DNA of 28,056 nt, from contig WGAE01000255.1 of assembly GCA_015489185.1 (NCBI GenBank), positions 1 through 28,056 of the forward strand, in the 5' to 3' direction. This DNA comes from Campylobacterales bacterium. GTDB taxonomy: Bacteria > Campylobacterota > Campylobacteria > Campylobacterales > QNZT01. Position 1 is the first letter of the stretch; each line of letters begins with the position of its first letter. The notes under the pieces were generated by a model. The model saw only the letters and a program-made list of their open reading frames with translations. It was not told where the DNA came from and made no database searches. The translations under genes and the position numbers were made by a program. Of the stretch, positions 1-9,348 are shown piece by piece.

Positions 1-11
1 CGACGATAGGA

Positions 12-2168
<2,157 letters not shown>

Positions 2169-2186
2169 TGTCGGTCTAAGCAAGAC

Positions 2187-2204
2187 TATTATACAATTTT
2201 ATAA
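2187..2204 (+). promoter_or_regulatory. Candidate promoter with PerR-like inverted repeat before the thioferritin gene
   Basis: The 82-base gap between katG and the next gene holds TATTAT at 2187-2192, a plausible -10 element. Overlapping it is an inverted repeat, TTATA at 2189-2193 and TATAA at 2200-2204, separated by 6 bases. The PerR consensus of Gram-positive bacteria has the same half sites with 5 bases between them, so this is one base off. The placement over a -10 and before a peroxide-defence gene is what PerR control would look like. The region is AT-rich, so chance is possible. Confidence 0.3.
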
Positions 2205-2250
2205 GAAAAAATTTTTCCAGTAATAACCAAACTAAGAAAAGGAGAAAAAA

Positions 2251-2766
2251 ATGGCAAAACATGGCAACGCAATCATCAAAGGGATCGAGATTGATGAGGT
2301 GATCAGACTGCTCAACAAAGCTTATGCGGACGAGTGGCTGGCCTACTATCAGTACTACATAGAGGCCAAAGTGATCAAAGGGATCATGAAAGATGCGGCG
2401 ATCGCGGAGCTGGATCAGCATGCGGCAGACGAACTCAGGCATGCCGACATGGTGGCGCAGAGAATTTTACAGCTGGGCGGTACGCCGCTGCTGAGTCCGC
2501 AGGAGTGGTTCACCCATACTAACTGCGGATACGAAGCGCCACAGGATTTTGATGTCGTGGCGATTCTGGAAGATGCGATCAAAGGGGAGCAGTGTGCGAT
2601 CGACACCTATTCGGCACTGGCGGATCTGACCAAAGACAAAGATATCGTCACCTATGACATCGTCAGTCAAATACTGGCGGATGAGGTAGAGCACGAAGAG
2701 GATTTACAGGCGCTTCATGATGATATTACTGAGTTTGTTGATCATATCAAGAGTACGATGAAGTAA
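2251..2766 (+). CDS. Dps-like ferritin of the thioferritin (DPSL) type
   Basis: A 171-residue four-helix ferritin-like protein that probably stores iron and detoxifies peroxide in a protein cage in the cytoplasm. Visible metal-ligand candidates are E28 (ADEW), E61 and H64 (DELRH), E113 (GEQC), and E145 with H148 (DEVEHEE). Two cysteines, C92 (TNCGYE) and C115 (EQCAID), sit where the DPSL/thioferritin family of Sulfolobus, Pyrococcus and Bacteroides has its characteristic pair near the diiron site, and the EQCAI...TYD...EEIEHE pattern matches that family rather than ordinary Dps or bacterioferritin. The start is set by AGGAG about 7 bases before ATG. It follows katG in the same direction after an 82-base gap, which fits joint work on peroxide. 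Family assignment is from remembered sequences, not a search. Confidence 0.88.
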   Translation: MAKHGNAIIKGIEIDEVIRLLNKAYADEWLAYYQYYIEAKVIKGIMKDAAIAELDQHAADELRHADMVAQRILQLGGTPLLSPQEWFTHTNCGYEAPQDFDVVAILEDAIKGEQCAIDTYSALADLTKDKDIVTYDIVSQILADEVEHEEDLQALHDDITEFVDHIKSTMK

Positions 2767-2774
2767 TCAAACAG

Positions 2775-2803
2775 GTGACAGCGGGATGATCCCCCTCTGT
2801 CAC
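2775..2803. terminator. Bidirectional hairpin between convergent thioferritin and nhaA genes
   Basis: GTGACAG at 2775-2781 pairs with CTGTCAC at 2797-2803, and an inner GGGA/TCCC stem (2783-2786 with 2790-2793) continues it. It fills the 33-base gap between two genes that end toward each other, and its right arm covers the nhaA stop codon. The T tracts that follow are short on both sides, so it is a moderate rather than classic intrinsic terminator. Confidence 0.5.
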
Positions 2804-3972
2804 TTTGTGGATGACTTACTTATTTTTAGTATCAGATACCCTACGATTCCCGACAAAAAAGAGCCAAGTAAAATCGCCAGCTTATCCGCAAAATGATAAA
2901 CCTGTGTATCGTTAAAAGCGAGTGAATCAACAAAGAGACTCATTGTAAATCCGATACCTGTCAAAACCGCTACACCGTATAGTTGCATCCAGCTGCTATC
3001 TTTTGGAAGTTTCGCCAATCCCGTTTTGATGGCGAGCCAGGAAAATCCGAATACACCAAGCTGTTTACCCAGAAAAAGCCCCAGCATAATTCCCATCGGT
3101 ACAGTGCCCAGCATCTCTTTTGGTTCGATACTGCGAAGATCGACACCGGCATTGACGAACGCAAAAAGCGGTAATATGAAAAAGGCTACCCAGTAGTGTA
3201 GATCATGTTCCATCTCTTTTGCCATTGAGAAGGTATTGCCCTCTTTATCTTTTGAAACCATCGGAATCATAAAAGCCAGCGCCACACCTGCGAGTGTTGC
3301 ATGGACGCCGGACTTCAGGACACTCACCCAAAGTACGATGCCGACAAGAATATATGGGGCTTTGCGGGCGACTTTCATACGGTTCATGACAAAGAGTACT
3401 GCCAGTGCCGCTGATGCAACGGCAATGGAAACAGTGGAGAGTTCGCTCGTATAAAAGAGTGCGATAATAATAATCGCGCCAAGATCGTCGATGATTGCGA
3501 GTGCCATTAGAAATATTTTGAGCGAAACCGGTACACGATTTCCCAGCAAAGAGAGGATACCCAGCGCAAATGCGATATCGGTTGCGGTTGGAATTGCCCA
3601 GCCGTTAAGTGCGAAAGAGTCACTACCATTGAATGCGATGTAAATTAGTGCAGGAACTACCATACCTCCAAGAGCAGCGATGCCGGGTAGGGCAATTTGT
3701 CCCAGGGAGGAGAGGTGTCCTTCCAAAACTTCCCTTTTTACTTCCAAACCTACCAAAAAGAAAAAAATAGCCATCAATCCGTCGTTGACCCACAACAGCA
3801 GAGGTTTTGCGATCTGTAGATCACCGAAACGGATTTCGACATGGGTATGTAAAAAACTGTTGTAGAGATCTGAGAAAAAACTGTTTTGTAAAAAGAGTGC
3901 CAGAAGGGTTGTGAGTATCAGCAGTATACCCGCGCTCGATTCTTTGTGGATAAAATCTTCTATCACTTTCAT
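2800..3972 (-). CDS. nhaA: Na+/H+ antiporter NhaA
   Basis: Inner-membrane antiporter exchanging sodium (or lithium) out for protons in; 390 residues, the normal family length, with about 12 hydrophobic segments. The key aspartate pair is D162-D163 (AIIDDLGA), matching D163/D164 of E. coli NhaA. The TATDIAFALG stretch around T129-D132 and a lysine at K303 (LFLGKQLGVF), in the place of E. coli K300, are also present. The ATG at 3972 is preceded by AAAAAGGAC at a good distance. It lies in the same direction as the deacetylase and lipoprotein genes, 42 bases behind the latter, so read-through is possible. Unusually, the start codon is flanked by a perfect 15-base inverted repeat whose right-hand arm is the upstream leader and whose left-hand arm is codons 6-10 (DFIHK). 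Confidence 0.97.
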   Translation of the reverse strand: MKVIEDFIHKESSAGILLILTTLLALFLQNSFFSDLYNSFLHTHVEIRFGDLQIAKPLLLWVNDGLMAIFFFLVGLEVKREVLEGHLSSLGQIALPGIAALGGMVVPALIYIAFNGSDSFALNGWAIPTATDIAFALGILSLLGNRVPVSLKIFLMALAIIDDLGAIIIIALFYTSELSTVSIAVASAALAVLFVMNRMKVARKAPYILVGIVLWVSVLKSGVHATLAGVALAFMIPMVSKDKEGNTFSMAKEMEHDLHYWVAFFILPLFAFVNAGVDLRSIEPKEMLGTVPMGIMLGLFLGKQLGVFGFSWLAIKTGLAKLPKDSSWMQLYGVAVLTGIGFTMSLFVDSLAFNDTQVYHFADKLAILLGSFLSGIVGYLILKISKSSTK

Positions 3973-4011
3973 GAAAAGTCCTTTTTATGTAAATCGGATT
4001 TTATCCACAAA
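3943..4011. repeat. Perfect 15-base inverted repeat flanking the nhaA start, each arm with a TTATCCACA core
   Basis: TTTGTGGATAAAATC at 3943-3957 and its exact reverse complement GATTTTATCCACAAA at 3997-4011 are separated by 39 bases containing the nhaA ribosome-binding site and ATG. In mRNA the stem can gain a U-G and a U-A pair at its base, giving about 17 pairs. Each arm contains TTATCCACA (4001-4009 on the plus strand; 3945-3953 on the minus strand), the E. coli DnaA-box consensus. One arm starts 3 bases after the upstream lipoprotein stop codon; the other is coding. It could be an mRNA regulatory fold or a pair of protein-binding sites. Confidence 0.8.
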
Positions 4012-4014
4012 AAG

Positions 4015-4497
4015 TTAATGTACGGAAATTTTCTGTTCTAAATTGCTGACGGTTTTTAGTTGCGGTATGCTCCACCAGCCGATATGACGTTGATGTCCTT
4101 TATAGATTGTGCGCCAGGTATCGTGGGAAGGGGTCGGCTGAGTATCTTTAACGCCGTCACCGTCGGCATCCCAGCTTTGACCGCCGGTGATCTCTATCTG
4201 ATAGTAATTGCCCGGATGCATTGCATCAATATGTCTGTTGAAGTTACCGATTTTGTCGAGTGTATTGCCGCTACTTGTTTTTTCGCTAAACAGGAGTTTT
4301 TTCTTTCCGTTTTGCAGCAGATAGATTTTGACATTGGCATCGGCAAGATAACCGAAAAATTTCTTCGATTGGTTGTCCAGTGTGCGTTTGGTGCGGCTGT
4401 TGTCCGAGCTCTCTGAAGAGCCGCTACCTCCTCCGCAGCCATGAAAGAATATTGTTGTTATTGCAACAAGATATGCAAATATAAAACGTTTCATCAT
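4015..4497 (-). CDS. Small lipoprotein translated together with the deacetylase
   Basis: A predicted 160-residue lipoprotein of unknown function. Residues 1-20 form a signal peptide ending FFHG before C21, which is followed by a Gly/Ser-rich tether (GGGSGSSESS). The lipobox is imperfect because His occupies a place where a small residue is usual. The body contains DADGDGVKD, a calcium-binding-style DxDxDG loop of the kind found in bacterial surface proteins. The start is placed at 4497, not at the longer open frame to 4533, because its ATG overlaps the deacetylase stop as ATGA and GGAGG sits just upstream. This coupling suggests that the two products work together at the cell surface, perhaps with the lipoprotein as an anchor or accessory. 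No family was recognised. Confidence 0.75.
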   Translation of the reverse strand: MMKRFIFAYLVAITTIFFHGCGGGSGSSESSDNSRTKRTLDNQSKKFFGYLADANVKIYLLQNGKKKLLFSEKTSSGNTLDKIGNFNRHIDAMHPGNYYQIEITGGQSWDADGDGVKDTQPTPSHDTWRTIYKGHQRHIGWWSIPQLKTVSNLEQKISVH

Positions 4498-6779
4498 TGA
4501 CCTCCCTGAAGCGGTACGGGGTTCTTGCACCATGAGATAATATGATTTCCCGGAACGATACGTACAACAGATTTGGAGAGTGCATAATCGACAAATTCCG
4601 CGATTGCTTCGCGCATCTCCTGATAGGTTGCGTTAGGGCTATGTGCCTCTGCCCACTCTTGTGTATAGTACTGGGTGTGTGCGCCGAACATAAACGGTGA
4701 GCGATTTCCCTGCAACCGAAGATCCAGGTTGTATTTTAAAATGCCCAATACTTCGGTTTTAGTCAGTTGTGCACCGCTCCAGAGATTGTAGTCGAAACCG
4801 GTAATTTTATGATCCTCAACAAAAGGCAGACGTTTTTTAATACGTTTCCATAACCCTTTTGGAATGCCGTAGCGCGTACAGGTACTGTCATTTGGAATCA
4901 TCAAAACCGGATTTGGAAGCTCCCACAATCCGGGTACAGGTTCAATCGAAACGGCATGCGGGTTTTCTGGATTGTTGTTCCAGCTTTCGTTATGCCCGGG
5001 CGATCCACCGTCAAGTTGATATGGCCATCGGAAATTGGTTCCGTCAAATTGCGGTGCATATCCCTCTTCGATCGAGCAGTCGTAAAGGAAATTTTGTGTT
5101 TTCAATACCTCAAACAGATTTTGGTTATAGAGCAGGTAGGGGGCTCTGAAACCGACAATATCGTTTCGTGTAAATCCTGTGAGTGACACGAGATCATTTG
5201 TTGCATCAGCAATTTTGGATTGCCACTTTGTCTTGTTCAGGTGGATGATCGTATTGACGAAGGTGTCCCAGTCACTGCTGTCAATGTCGCTATGGTGACC
5301 GTAAGTGTGGTTTCCTACTTCATGACCACTGTTCTTAAGTGCTTTAATTGCATTTAACAATGCGGTTGGGTCATCTTCGATCCATTCGTGCATACCTTTT
5401 GTGTTGAAATAGAAACTGACTCTGGCATCGCTGCCGTCAGGATTCTTTTTGTTTTTAAACAGATCGAGTGCCCACTGAATACCTTCTGATTTCGTGTTGT
5501 CGTCAAATCCGATTACGACAAACTGCGGTACTTGTGAAACCGAAAGCCCGCCTGGTGGCAGAGAGGAGGGAATGACATAGTTAAAACAGCTTGCATTCGC
5601 GATTTTCAAATTGTCTAGCATTAACTCTCCTGAGTCCGATTCCATCCACACCCATGCCTGTACGGCATCGGCATTTTGTGGTACGGTCGCATTGACGATA
5701 AAGGGCTGATAGACAGATGAAGGTCGTAGGGTAATTTCGTTGGAACCGACGACGTTGTTGTCCTTGTCATAAAAGACAAGTCCGACCCAAGCACCGTTAA
5801 TTGAACCAATCGTTTTTGCATATCCAGTGAGTTGGAGGGTCGTTTTGTTTTCTGCAGTCAGTTTTTGTGTCTGATCGAAGCCGCCGCTTTTGAGTCTGAT
5901 TGCGGAAGCACCATGTTGTGCATCTGCATCGAAACGATATTCGGCATAGACATCCCAGTGCTGCATCGATCCGGTTTCAAAATCACTATTTTTGAGAATA
6001 TTACACGGATCCGGTGCCGCTTCATGAAATGTCCAGTTGAATCTTTTTGTCGTAACACCGCTTTTTTCATCAGTGACAACGACGGTGATCGTATATGTAC
6101 CCGGATTTGAAACCGATCCGCCGATGTGACCGGTTTTAGGATCAATGACCATTCCTTCTGGTGCGTTTTGCAAAGCGTAGATCAATGTGTCGTTATCGGC
6201 ATCGTTCGCCGATACCTGTAGCGAAATCGGTGCGTCCGTTTCCGCGGATTGATCCGGAATGTCTGTAATGACAGGTGCGTGATTACCTGCCACGCTATTG
6301 GACGGATAAAGTTTAAGGGTATCGAAAAAAGTTCTACCGCCGGATGCATCGGACCATGTCCAAAACGATAGATATCTGCTGCCCGCGGGGGCTTTGGAGT
6401 AGAGCAGAAAAGGGGTATAATCGGTTTTTGCGGTATCGAGTGCAATTTCCGTCTCATAAAGCGTGTTCCAATCGGCATCCATATAGACCAGTCCGAGCCA
6501 GATGCCGTCGACACTGTTTTTGGTTTTGTAGTATCCGGTTAAAATATAGTTTGTGTTGCCCTGGACAGGGATATTTTCGTCTACATCCTGATAAATGCCT
6601 CCGGTTTTAAGAGAGATGGCTTTTGAGCCGGTATGGCTTTGTGAAGTAATCTGTTCATGACTGCCGGGTTCGAAACTCCATCCACGTTTTCCCGTTTCAA
6701 AATCGCCATTTTGTAGCAAATTTTGTGCGTTTAATATAAGATGTCCTAAAAAAAATATCAATAAAAACTGTTTATACAT
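4494..6779 (-). CDS. Secreted chitin-deacetylase-like CE4 enzyme with two carbohydrate-binding-like modules
   Basis: A 761-residue exported protein. Residues 1-18 are a signal peptide. Two similar jelly-roll modules opening with NLLQNGDFETG and NILKNSDFETG (about 20-158 and 260-395) look like CBM4/9-type carbohydrate binders. Between them, about 168-250, is an Ig/cadherin-like module (ITDIPDQSAETDAP...ANDADNDTL). Residues 418-750 are a NodB/CE4 polysaccharide deacetylase: D426-D427 in GFDDN, metal-binding H491 and H495 in NHTYGHH, R545-A-P-Y, and a late histidine H701 in GAHTQYY, so the active site looks complete. Features such as KNPDGSDA, FLYDCSI and the closing ISWCKNP resemble animal-type chitin deacetylases more than bacterial peptidoglycan deacetylases. 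It probably removes acetyl groups from an extracellular N-acetylglucosamine polymer; the polymer cannot be told from sequence. The lipoprotein gene follows with an ATGA overlap. Confidence 0.88.
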   Translation of the reverse strand: MYKQFLLIFFLGHLILNAQNLLQNGDFETGKRGWSFEPGSHEQITSQSHTGSKAISLKTGGIYQDVDENIPVQGNTNYILTGYYKTKNSVDGIWLGLVYMDADWNTLYETEIALDTAKTDYTPFLLYSKAPAGSRYLSFWTWSDASGGRTFFDTLKLYPSNSVAGNHAPVITDIPDQSAETDAPISLQVSANDADNDTLIYALQNAPEGMVIDPKTGHIGGSVSNPGTYTITVVVTDEKSGVTTKRFNWTFHEAAPDPCNILKNSDFETGSMQHWDVYAEYRFDADAQHGASAIRLKSGGFDQTQKLTAENKTTLQLTGYAKTIGSINGAWVGLVFYDKDNNVVGSNEITLRPSSVYQPFIVNATVPQNADAVQAWVWMESDSGELMLDNLKIANASCFNYVIPSSLPPGGLSVSQVPQFVVIGFDDNTKSEGIQWALDLFKNKKNPDGSDARVSFYFNTKGMHEWIEDDPTALLNAIKALKNSGHEVGNHTYGHHSDIDSSDWDTFVNTIIHLNKTKWQSKIADATNDLVSLTGFTRNDIVGFRAPYLLYNQNLFEVLKTQNFLYDCSIEEGYAPQFDGTNFRWPYQLDGGSPGHNESWNNNPENPHAVSIEPVPGLWELPNPVLMIPNDSTCTRYGIPKGLWKRIKKRLPFVEDHKITGFDYNLWSGAQLTKTEVLGILKYNLDLRLQGNRSPFMFGAHTQYYTQEWAEAHSPNATYQEMREAIAEFVDYALSKSVVRIVPGNHIISWCKNPVPLQGGQ

Positions 6780-6789
6780 CTTGCATACC

Positions 6790-6843
6790 TTACTTTTTCT
6801 TCGTAAAGATTAATATGCCTGTAACTATATCGGAAGAAAGTAA
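6790..6843 (-). promoter_or_regulatory. Leader region of the deacetylase gene with an imperfect inverted repeat
   Basis: The 88-base gap upstream of the deacetylase carries GAAGAAAGTAA at 6833-6843 and TTACTTTTTCTTC at 6790-6802, an inverted repeat with a two-base bulge. The arm nearer the gene ends in the weak ribosome-binding site TAAGG. Possible -10 hexamers (TATAGT, TATTAA on the minus strand) lie between the arms, so whether both arms are transcribed is unclear. No other feature is seen in this gap apart from the terminator candidate at its left end. Confidence 0.25.
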
Positions 6844-6866
6844 AAAAAAGTTTAATTTTATAATTA
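6842..6866 (-). terminator. AT-only hairpin plus T8 tract after pcm
   Basis: On the minus strand, just after the pcm stop, TAATT and AATTA (6866-6862 and 6857-6853) can pair across a 4-base loop and are followed three bases later by eight T residues (6849-6842). The stem is weak, but the T tract and position fit an intrinsic terminator for the nrdB-hydrolase-pcm operon. Confidence 0.35.
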
Positions 6867-6867
6867 G

Positions 6868-7527
6868 TTAGCGCTCAATACCGTTTTTCACAGGAACAAA
6901 AAGACAGCTGTCAAGTTTCTGGACTTTAATTTTATTGCCGTTTTTGATGAAACGGGTGATGACCTGCTGTCCGTTCTCCTCGATCGGAGCGACCAGAATG
7001 CCGCCGTCGGCTAACTGGTCGAAGAGTGATACGGGCGGTTCTTTGGCAGATGCCGAGAAGAGGATACGGTCATAAGGAGCGTAACTGCGCCATCCTCTGG
7101 TGCCGTCGTCAAAGCGGGTATTGATATTGGTCAGACCGAGCTGTTTGAAACGCTCTCTTGCTTCCATCAGTAACTTTTCGATCCGTTCGATTGTAAAGAC
7201 ACGCCGAAACAGTTTACTGAGAACTGCCGCCTGGTAACCGCTTCCGCAACCGATCTCGAGTACGGAATCAACATTTTGCGGAGCGAGTGCTTCGGTCATT
7301 TTCGCGACTGTCAGCGGAGAGCTGATCCATTGGTTGGAGGAGAGCGGAAGTGCGTCGAGTTTGTAAGCATGATGTTTGAAACCTCTGGGGACGAAAATTT
7401 CACGTTCGGTCTGGGCGATGGCTCGCTGTACTTCCGGTGAAAGCGGGAAGACGGCGTTGATTTCACGTGCAAGTTCTTCACATTTGTGCAGATGGAGTGA
7501 ATTGTTTTGCAAATGTTTTCGAATCAT
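6868..7527 (-). CDS. pcm: Protein-L-isoaspartate O-methyltransferase
   Basis: A 219-residue cytosolic S-adenosylmethionine-dependent enzyme that methylates L-isoaspartyl residues of aged proteins so that they can be repaired. The SAM-binding motif is at 90-99 (LEIGCGSGYQ). The N-terminal segment REIFVPRGF...AYKLDALPL...QWISSP is the usual family substrate-binding region, and the length is typical. The ATG at 7527 overlaps the stop of the preceding hydrolase gene as ATGA, with AGGA upstream, so the two are translationally coupled and probably on one transcript with nrdB. It is the last gene of that set; an AT-rich hairpin with a T tract follows. C-terminal residues (about 165-219) are less conserved. 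Confidence 0.95.
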   Translation of the reverse strand: MIRKHLQNNSLHLHKCEELAREINAVFPLSPEVQRAIAQTEREIFVPRGFKHHAYKLDALPLSSNQWISSPLTVAKMTEALAPQNVDSVLEIGCGSGYQAAVLSKLFRRVFTIERIEKLLMEARERFKQLGLTNINTRFDDGTRGWRSYAPYDRILFSASAKEPPVSLFDQLADGGILVAPIEENGQQVITRFIKNGNKIKVQKLDSCLFVPVKNGIER

Positions 7528-8258
7528 GTAAGTCCTATGTCCATATATCTGCGCATTTTTTTGATCTCTTTGAGATCTGCAAGGTGGGAGATATAACGTG
7601 CGTCATCGTTACGATATGTTTTACCAAACGGCGTGATAATTCCCGAAGATTTTGCCATATCGTCATTGGCACTGTCCGCTACGACGACAAAAGCCTGATT
7701 GAGTATCGCCATCGACTTGGTAATCGCTTCGAGCTGCTCTTTACGCAGTTTTCCCCAAAGTGCCGGAATCATAATGATATCGGCTCCCTGTATTCGGAGC
7801 CAAAGGTCAATGAATCTTATCTCAAAACAGATTAAAATCGCATATCGTAACCCGTCAATTTCAACTATTTGAATTTTTTCAGGATTGCCTGGTGTGAAGT
7901 ATTTGTCTTCCTCTCCAAAAGAAAAAAGTTTGACTTTCGGTTGTGTGTGTAACTCTTTGCCACGATAGAAAATTTTGGCACTGTTGTAGTAATTGCCGTC
8001 GATCTTTTCGGTTATCGTTAAGGAGATCACACGATCTTTGGAGCGTTTGAGTATTTCAGGTTTAGCTGTTTTGCAAAAAGCCGCCGCCTTTTCCATCTTT
8101 GAAAAGCTGAAATTGGTCAGGCAAAGTTCCGGTGCAACGACAACACTCTCTTTGGGACTCTTGTCGATAAGTGAAAGCAGAGTTTGCAGGTTCTCTTCGT
8201 AGCGATCTTCGAAAAAGGGGAACTGAAGGGCGATCAACTCCTTTTTAGAAGTCGTCAA
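7524..8258 (-). CDS. Carbon-nitrogen hydrolase (nitrilase superfamily)
   Basis: About 244 residues from a TTG start at 8258. The family's Glu-Lys-Cys triad is visible as E44 (VVAPELCLTNF), a lysine at 108 or 110 (QPKVKLF) and C144 (ILICFEIRF). These enzymes cut amide or nitrile C-N bonds of small molecules; the substrate here is unknown. The open frame extends to 8366, but the first 36 codons lie inside the end of nrdB and do not look like the family. TTG at 8258, with AAGGA about 10 bases upstream, or TTG at 8237, are the realistic starts, and the former overlaps nrdB by 14 bases. It overlaps pcm by ATGA. Sitting between nrdB and pcm, it may be a metabolite-repair amidase, but that is inference. 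Confidence 0.85.
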   Translation of the reverse strand: MTTSKKELIALQFPFFEDRYEENLQTLLSLIDKSPKESVVVAPELCLTNFSFSKMEKAAAFCKTAKPEILKRSKDRVISLTITEKIDGNYYNSAKIFYRGKELHTQPKVKLFSFGEEDKYFTPGNPEKIQIVEIDGLRYAILICFEIRFIDLWLRIQGADIIMIPALWGKLRKEQLEAITKSMAILNQAFVVVADSANDDMAKSSGIITPFGKTYRNDDARYISHLADLKEIKKMRRYMDIGLT

Positions 8259-9267
8259 AACTGAGGCTTCCTTTGGAGTAGTTGGTGACGTTCCCCTCGA
8301 AAAAGTTCGTTTTCTGGTCGTTAAATTTTGAAAAACTGTCGACCCATTTGATCGGATGTTCGGCATTGTAAAGTTTTTTCAGTCCGACGGCATGCAATCT
8401 TTGATCCGCCAGATATTTGATGTAGCTATCGATAATTTCGTTGGTCAGCCCAAGGATCTGCCCTTCGGTAATATATTGCCCCCATGTAATCTCCAAATCG
8501 ACCGCTTTTTCGAACATTTCATACACGTCATCAATCAATTCAGGTGTAAAGAGATCGGGGCGTTCACGCTTGGTTGCATTGATCATATTCTGGAAGATCA
8601 GCAGGTGGGTGATCTCGTCTCTTTGGATAAAACGAATCATCTGTGCTGAACCGAGCATTTTCCCGCTTCTTGCCAGCGTATAGAAGAACGTAAATCCGCT
8701 GTAAAAGTAGATACCCTCCAGAATCTGGTTGGCGAACATCGCTTTGACAATATTTTCATCGGTCGGATTTTCGGCAAGCTCCTCATAGACTTTTGCGATG
8801 TTGTCGTTTTTGTTTTTAAGTTGTGCATCCTGGCGCCACATATCGTATATTTCTTCGGTATTTTGGGAGATAGAATCGACCATGACAGCATAACTTTGGG
8901 AGTGCAGCGCCTCTTCAAAAGCTTGTCTGACAAGGATCAGATTGATTTCGGGAGATGTAATATACGGGTTGACGTTATCGATCAGGTTGTTAGTTTGGAG
9001 TGAATCCATGAAGATCAGTTGCGAAAGGGCTTTGTCGTAGGCGTTTTTTTCCGCTTCCGTCAGAAGTTTATAGTCTCTGACATCTCCTGTCATGTCGACC
9101 TCTTTGGGAAACCAGGTGTTATTGAGCATCAGATCCCACAGGTTATATGCCCACTGGTACTTGATATCGTTAAGTTCAAAGATACCGGTCGGATTTCCGC
9201 CGAAAATTTTTCTTTCGTTGACGTGCTCATTGGAGTCCGGATTGTAGATTCTCTTTCTGTCGATCAT
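8245..9267 (-). CDS. nrdB: Class Ia ribonucleotide reductase, beta (radical) subunit
   Basis: A 340-residue R2 subunit that carries the diiron centre and tyrosyl radical used by NrdA to make deoxyribonucleotides. D88 (FMDS), E119, H122 and Y126 (EEALHSQSY) line up with E. coli D84, E115, H118 and Y122, each shifted by four, so the iron ligands and radical tyrosine are present. A second E..H set appears at ITHLLIFQN. The C-terminus (SLSFDDF) has the acidic and aromatic tail that docks on NrdA. The ATG at 9267 has GGGGAG upstream. nrdA is not in this window. The gene opens an overlapping series with the C-N hydrolase and pcm. Confidence 0.97.
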   Translation of the reverse strand: MIDRKRIYNPDSNEHVNERKIFGGNPTGIFELNDIKYQWAYNLWDLMLNNTWFPKEVDMTGDVRDYKLLTEAEKNAYDKALSQLIFMDSLQTNNLIDNVNPYITSPEINLILVRQAFEEALHSQSYAVMVDSISQNTEEIYDMWRQDAQLKNKNDNIAKVYEELAENPTDENIVKAMFANQILEGIYFYSGFTFFYTLARSGKMLGSAQMIRFIQRDEITHLLIFQNMINATKRERPDLFTPELIDDVYEMFEKAVDLEITWGQYITEGQILGLTNEIIDSYIKYLADQRLHAVGLKKLYNAEHPIKWVDSFSKFNDQKTNFFEGNVTNYSKGSLSFDDF

Positions 9268-9303
9268 CGCCTTATCTCCCCTTTGATCTTCCTAAAACAG
9301 ATG

Positions 9304-9328
9304 ATTATACTCAGTTTTTGTGAAAAAC
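9304..9328 (-). promoter_or_regulatory. nrdB promoter
   Basis: On the minus strand a perfect TATAAT lies at 9309-9304, giving a leader of about 30 bases before the nrdB ATG. Just upstream, around the -35 position, is the small perfect inverted repeat GTTTTT-GTG-AAAAAC (9314-9328), which could be an operator or chance in T-rich DNA. The rest of the 81-base gap toward the outer-membrane gene is A/T tracts. Confidence 0.55.
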
Positions 9329-9348
9329 ACAATTAAAAAAAATAAAAA

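Noticed and set aside
3943..4011. Replication origin suggested by two DnaA-box cores
   Set aside because: Only two boxes, one of them within coding sequence, no AT-rich unwinding region, and no dnaA, dnaN or other origin-linked genes nearby.
4494..6779. Deacetylase considered as an ArnD-like partner of the ArnC/ArnT-like genes
   Set aside because: It has a signal peptide and carbohydrate-binding modules and lies 4 kb from the nearest cassette gene; ArnD acts on lipid-linked sugar at the cytoplasmic face and is much smaller.
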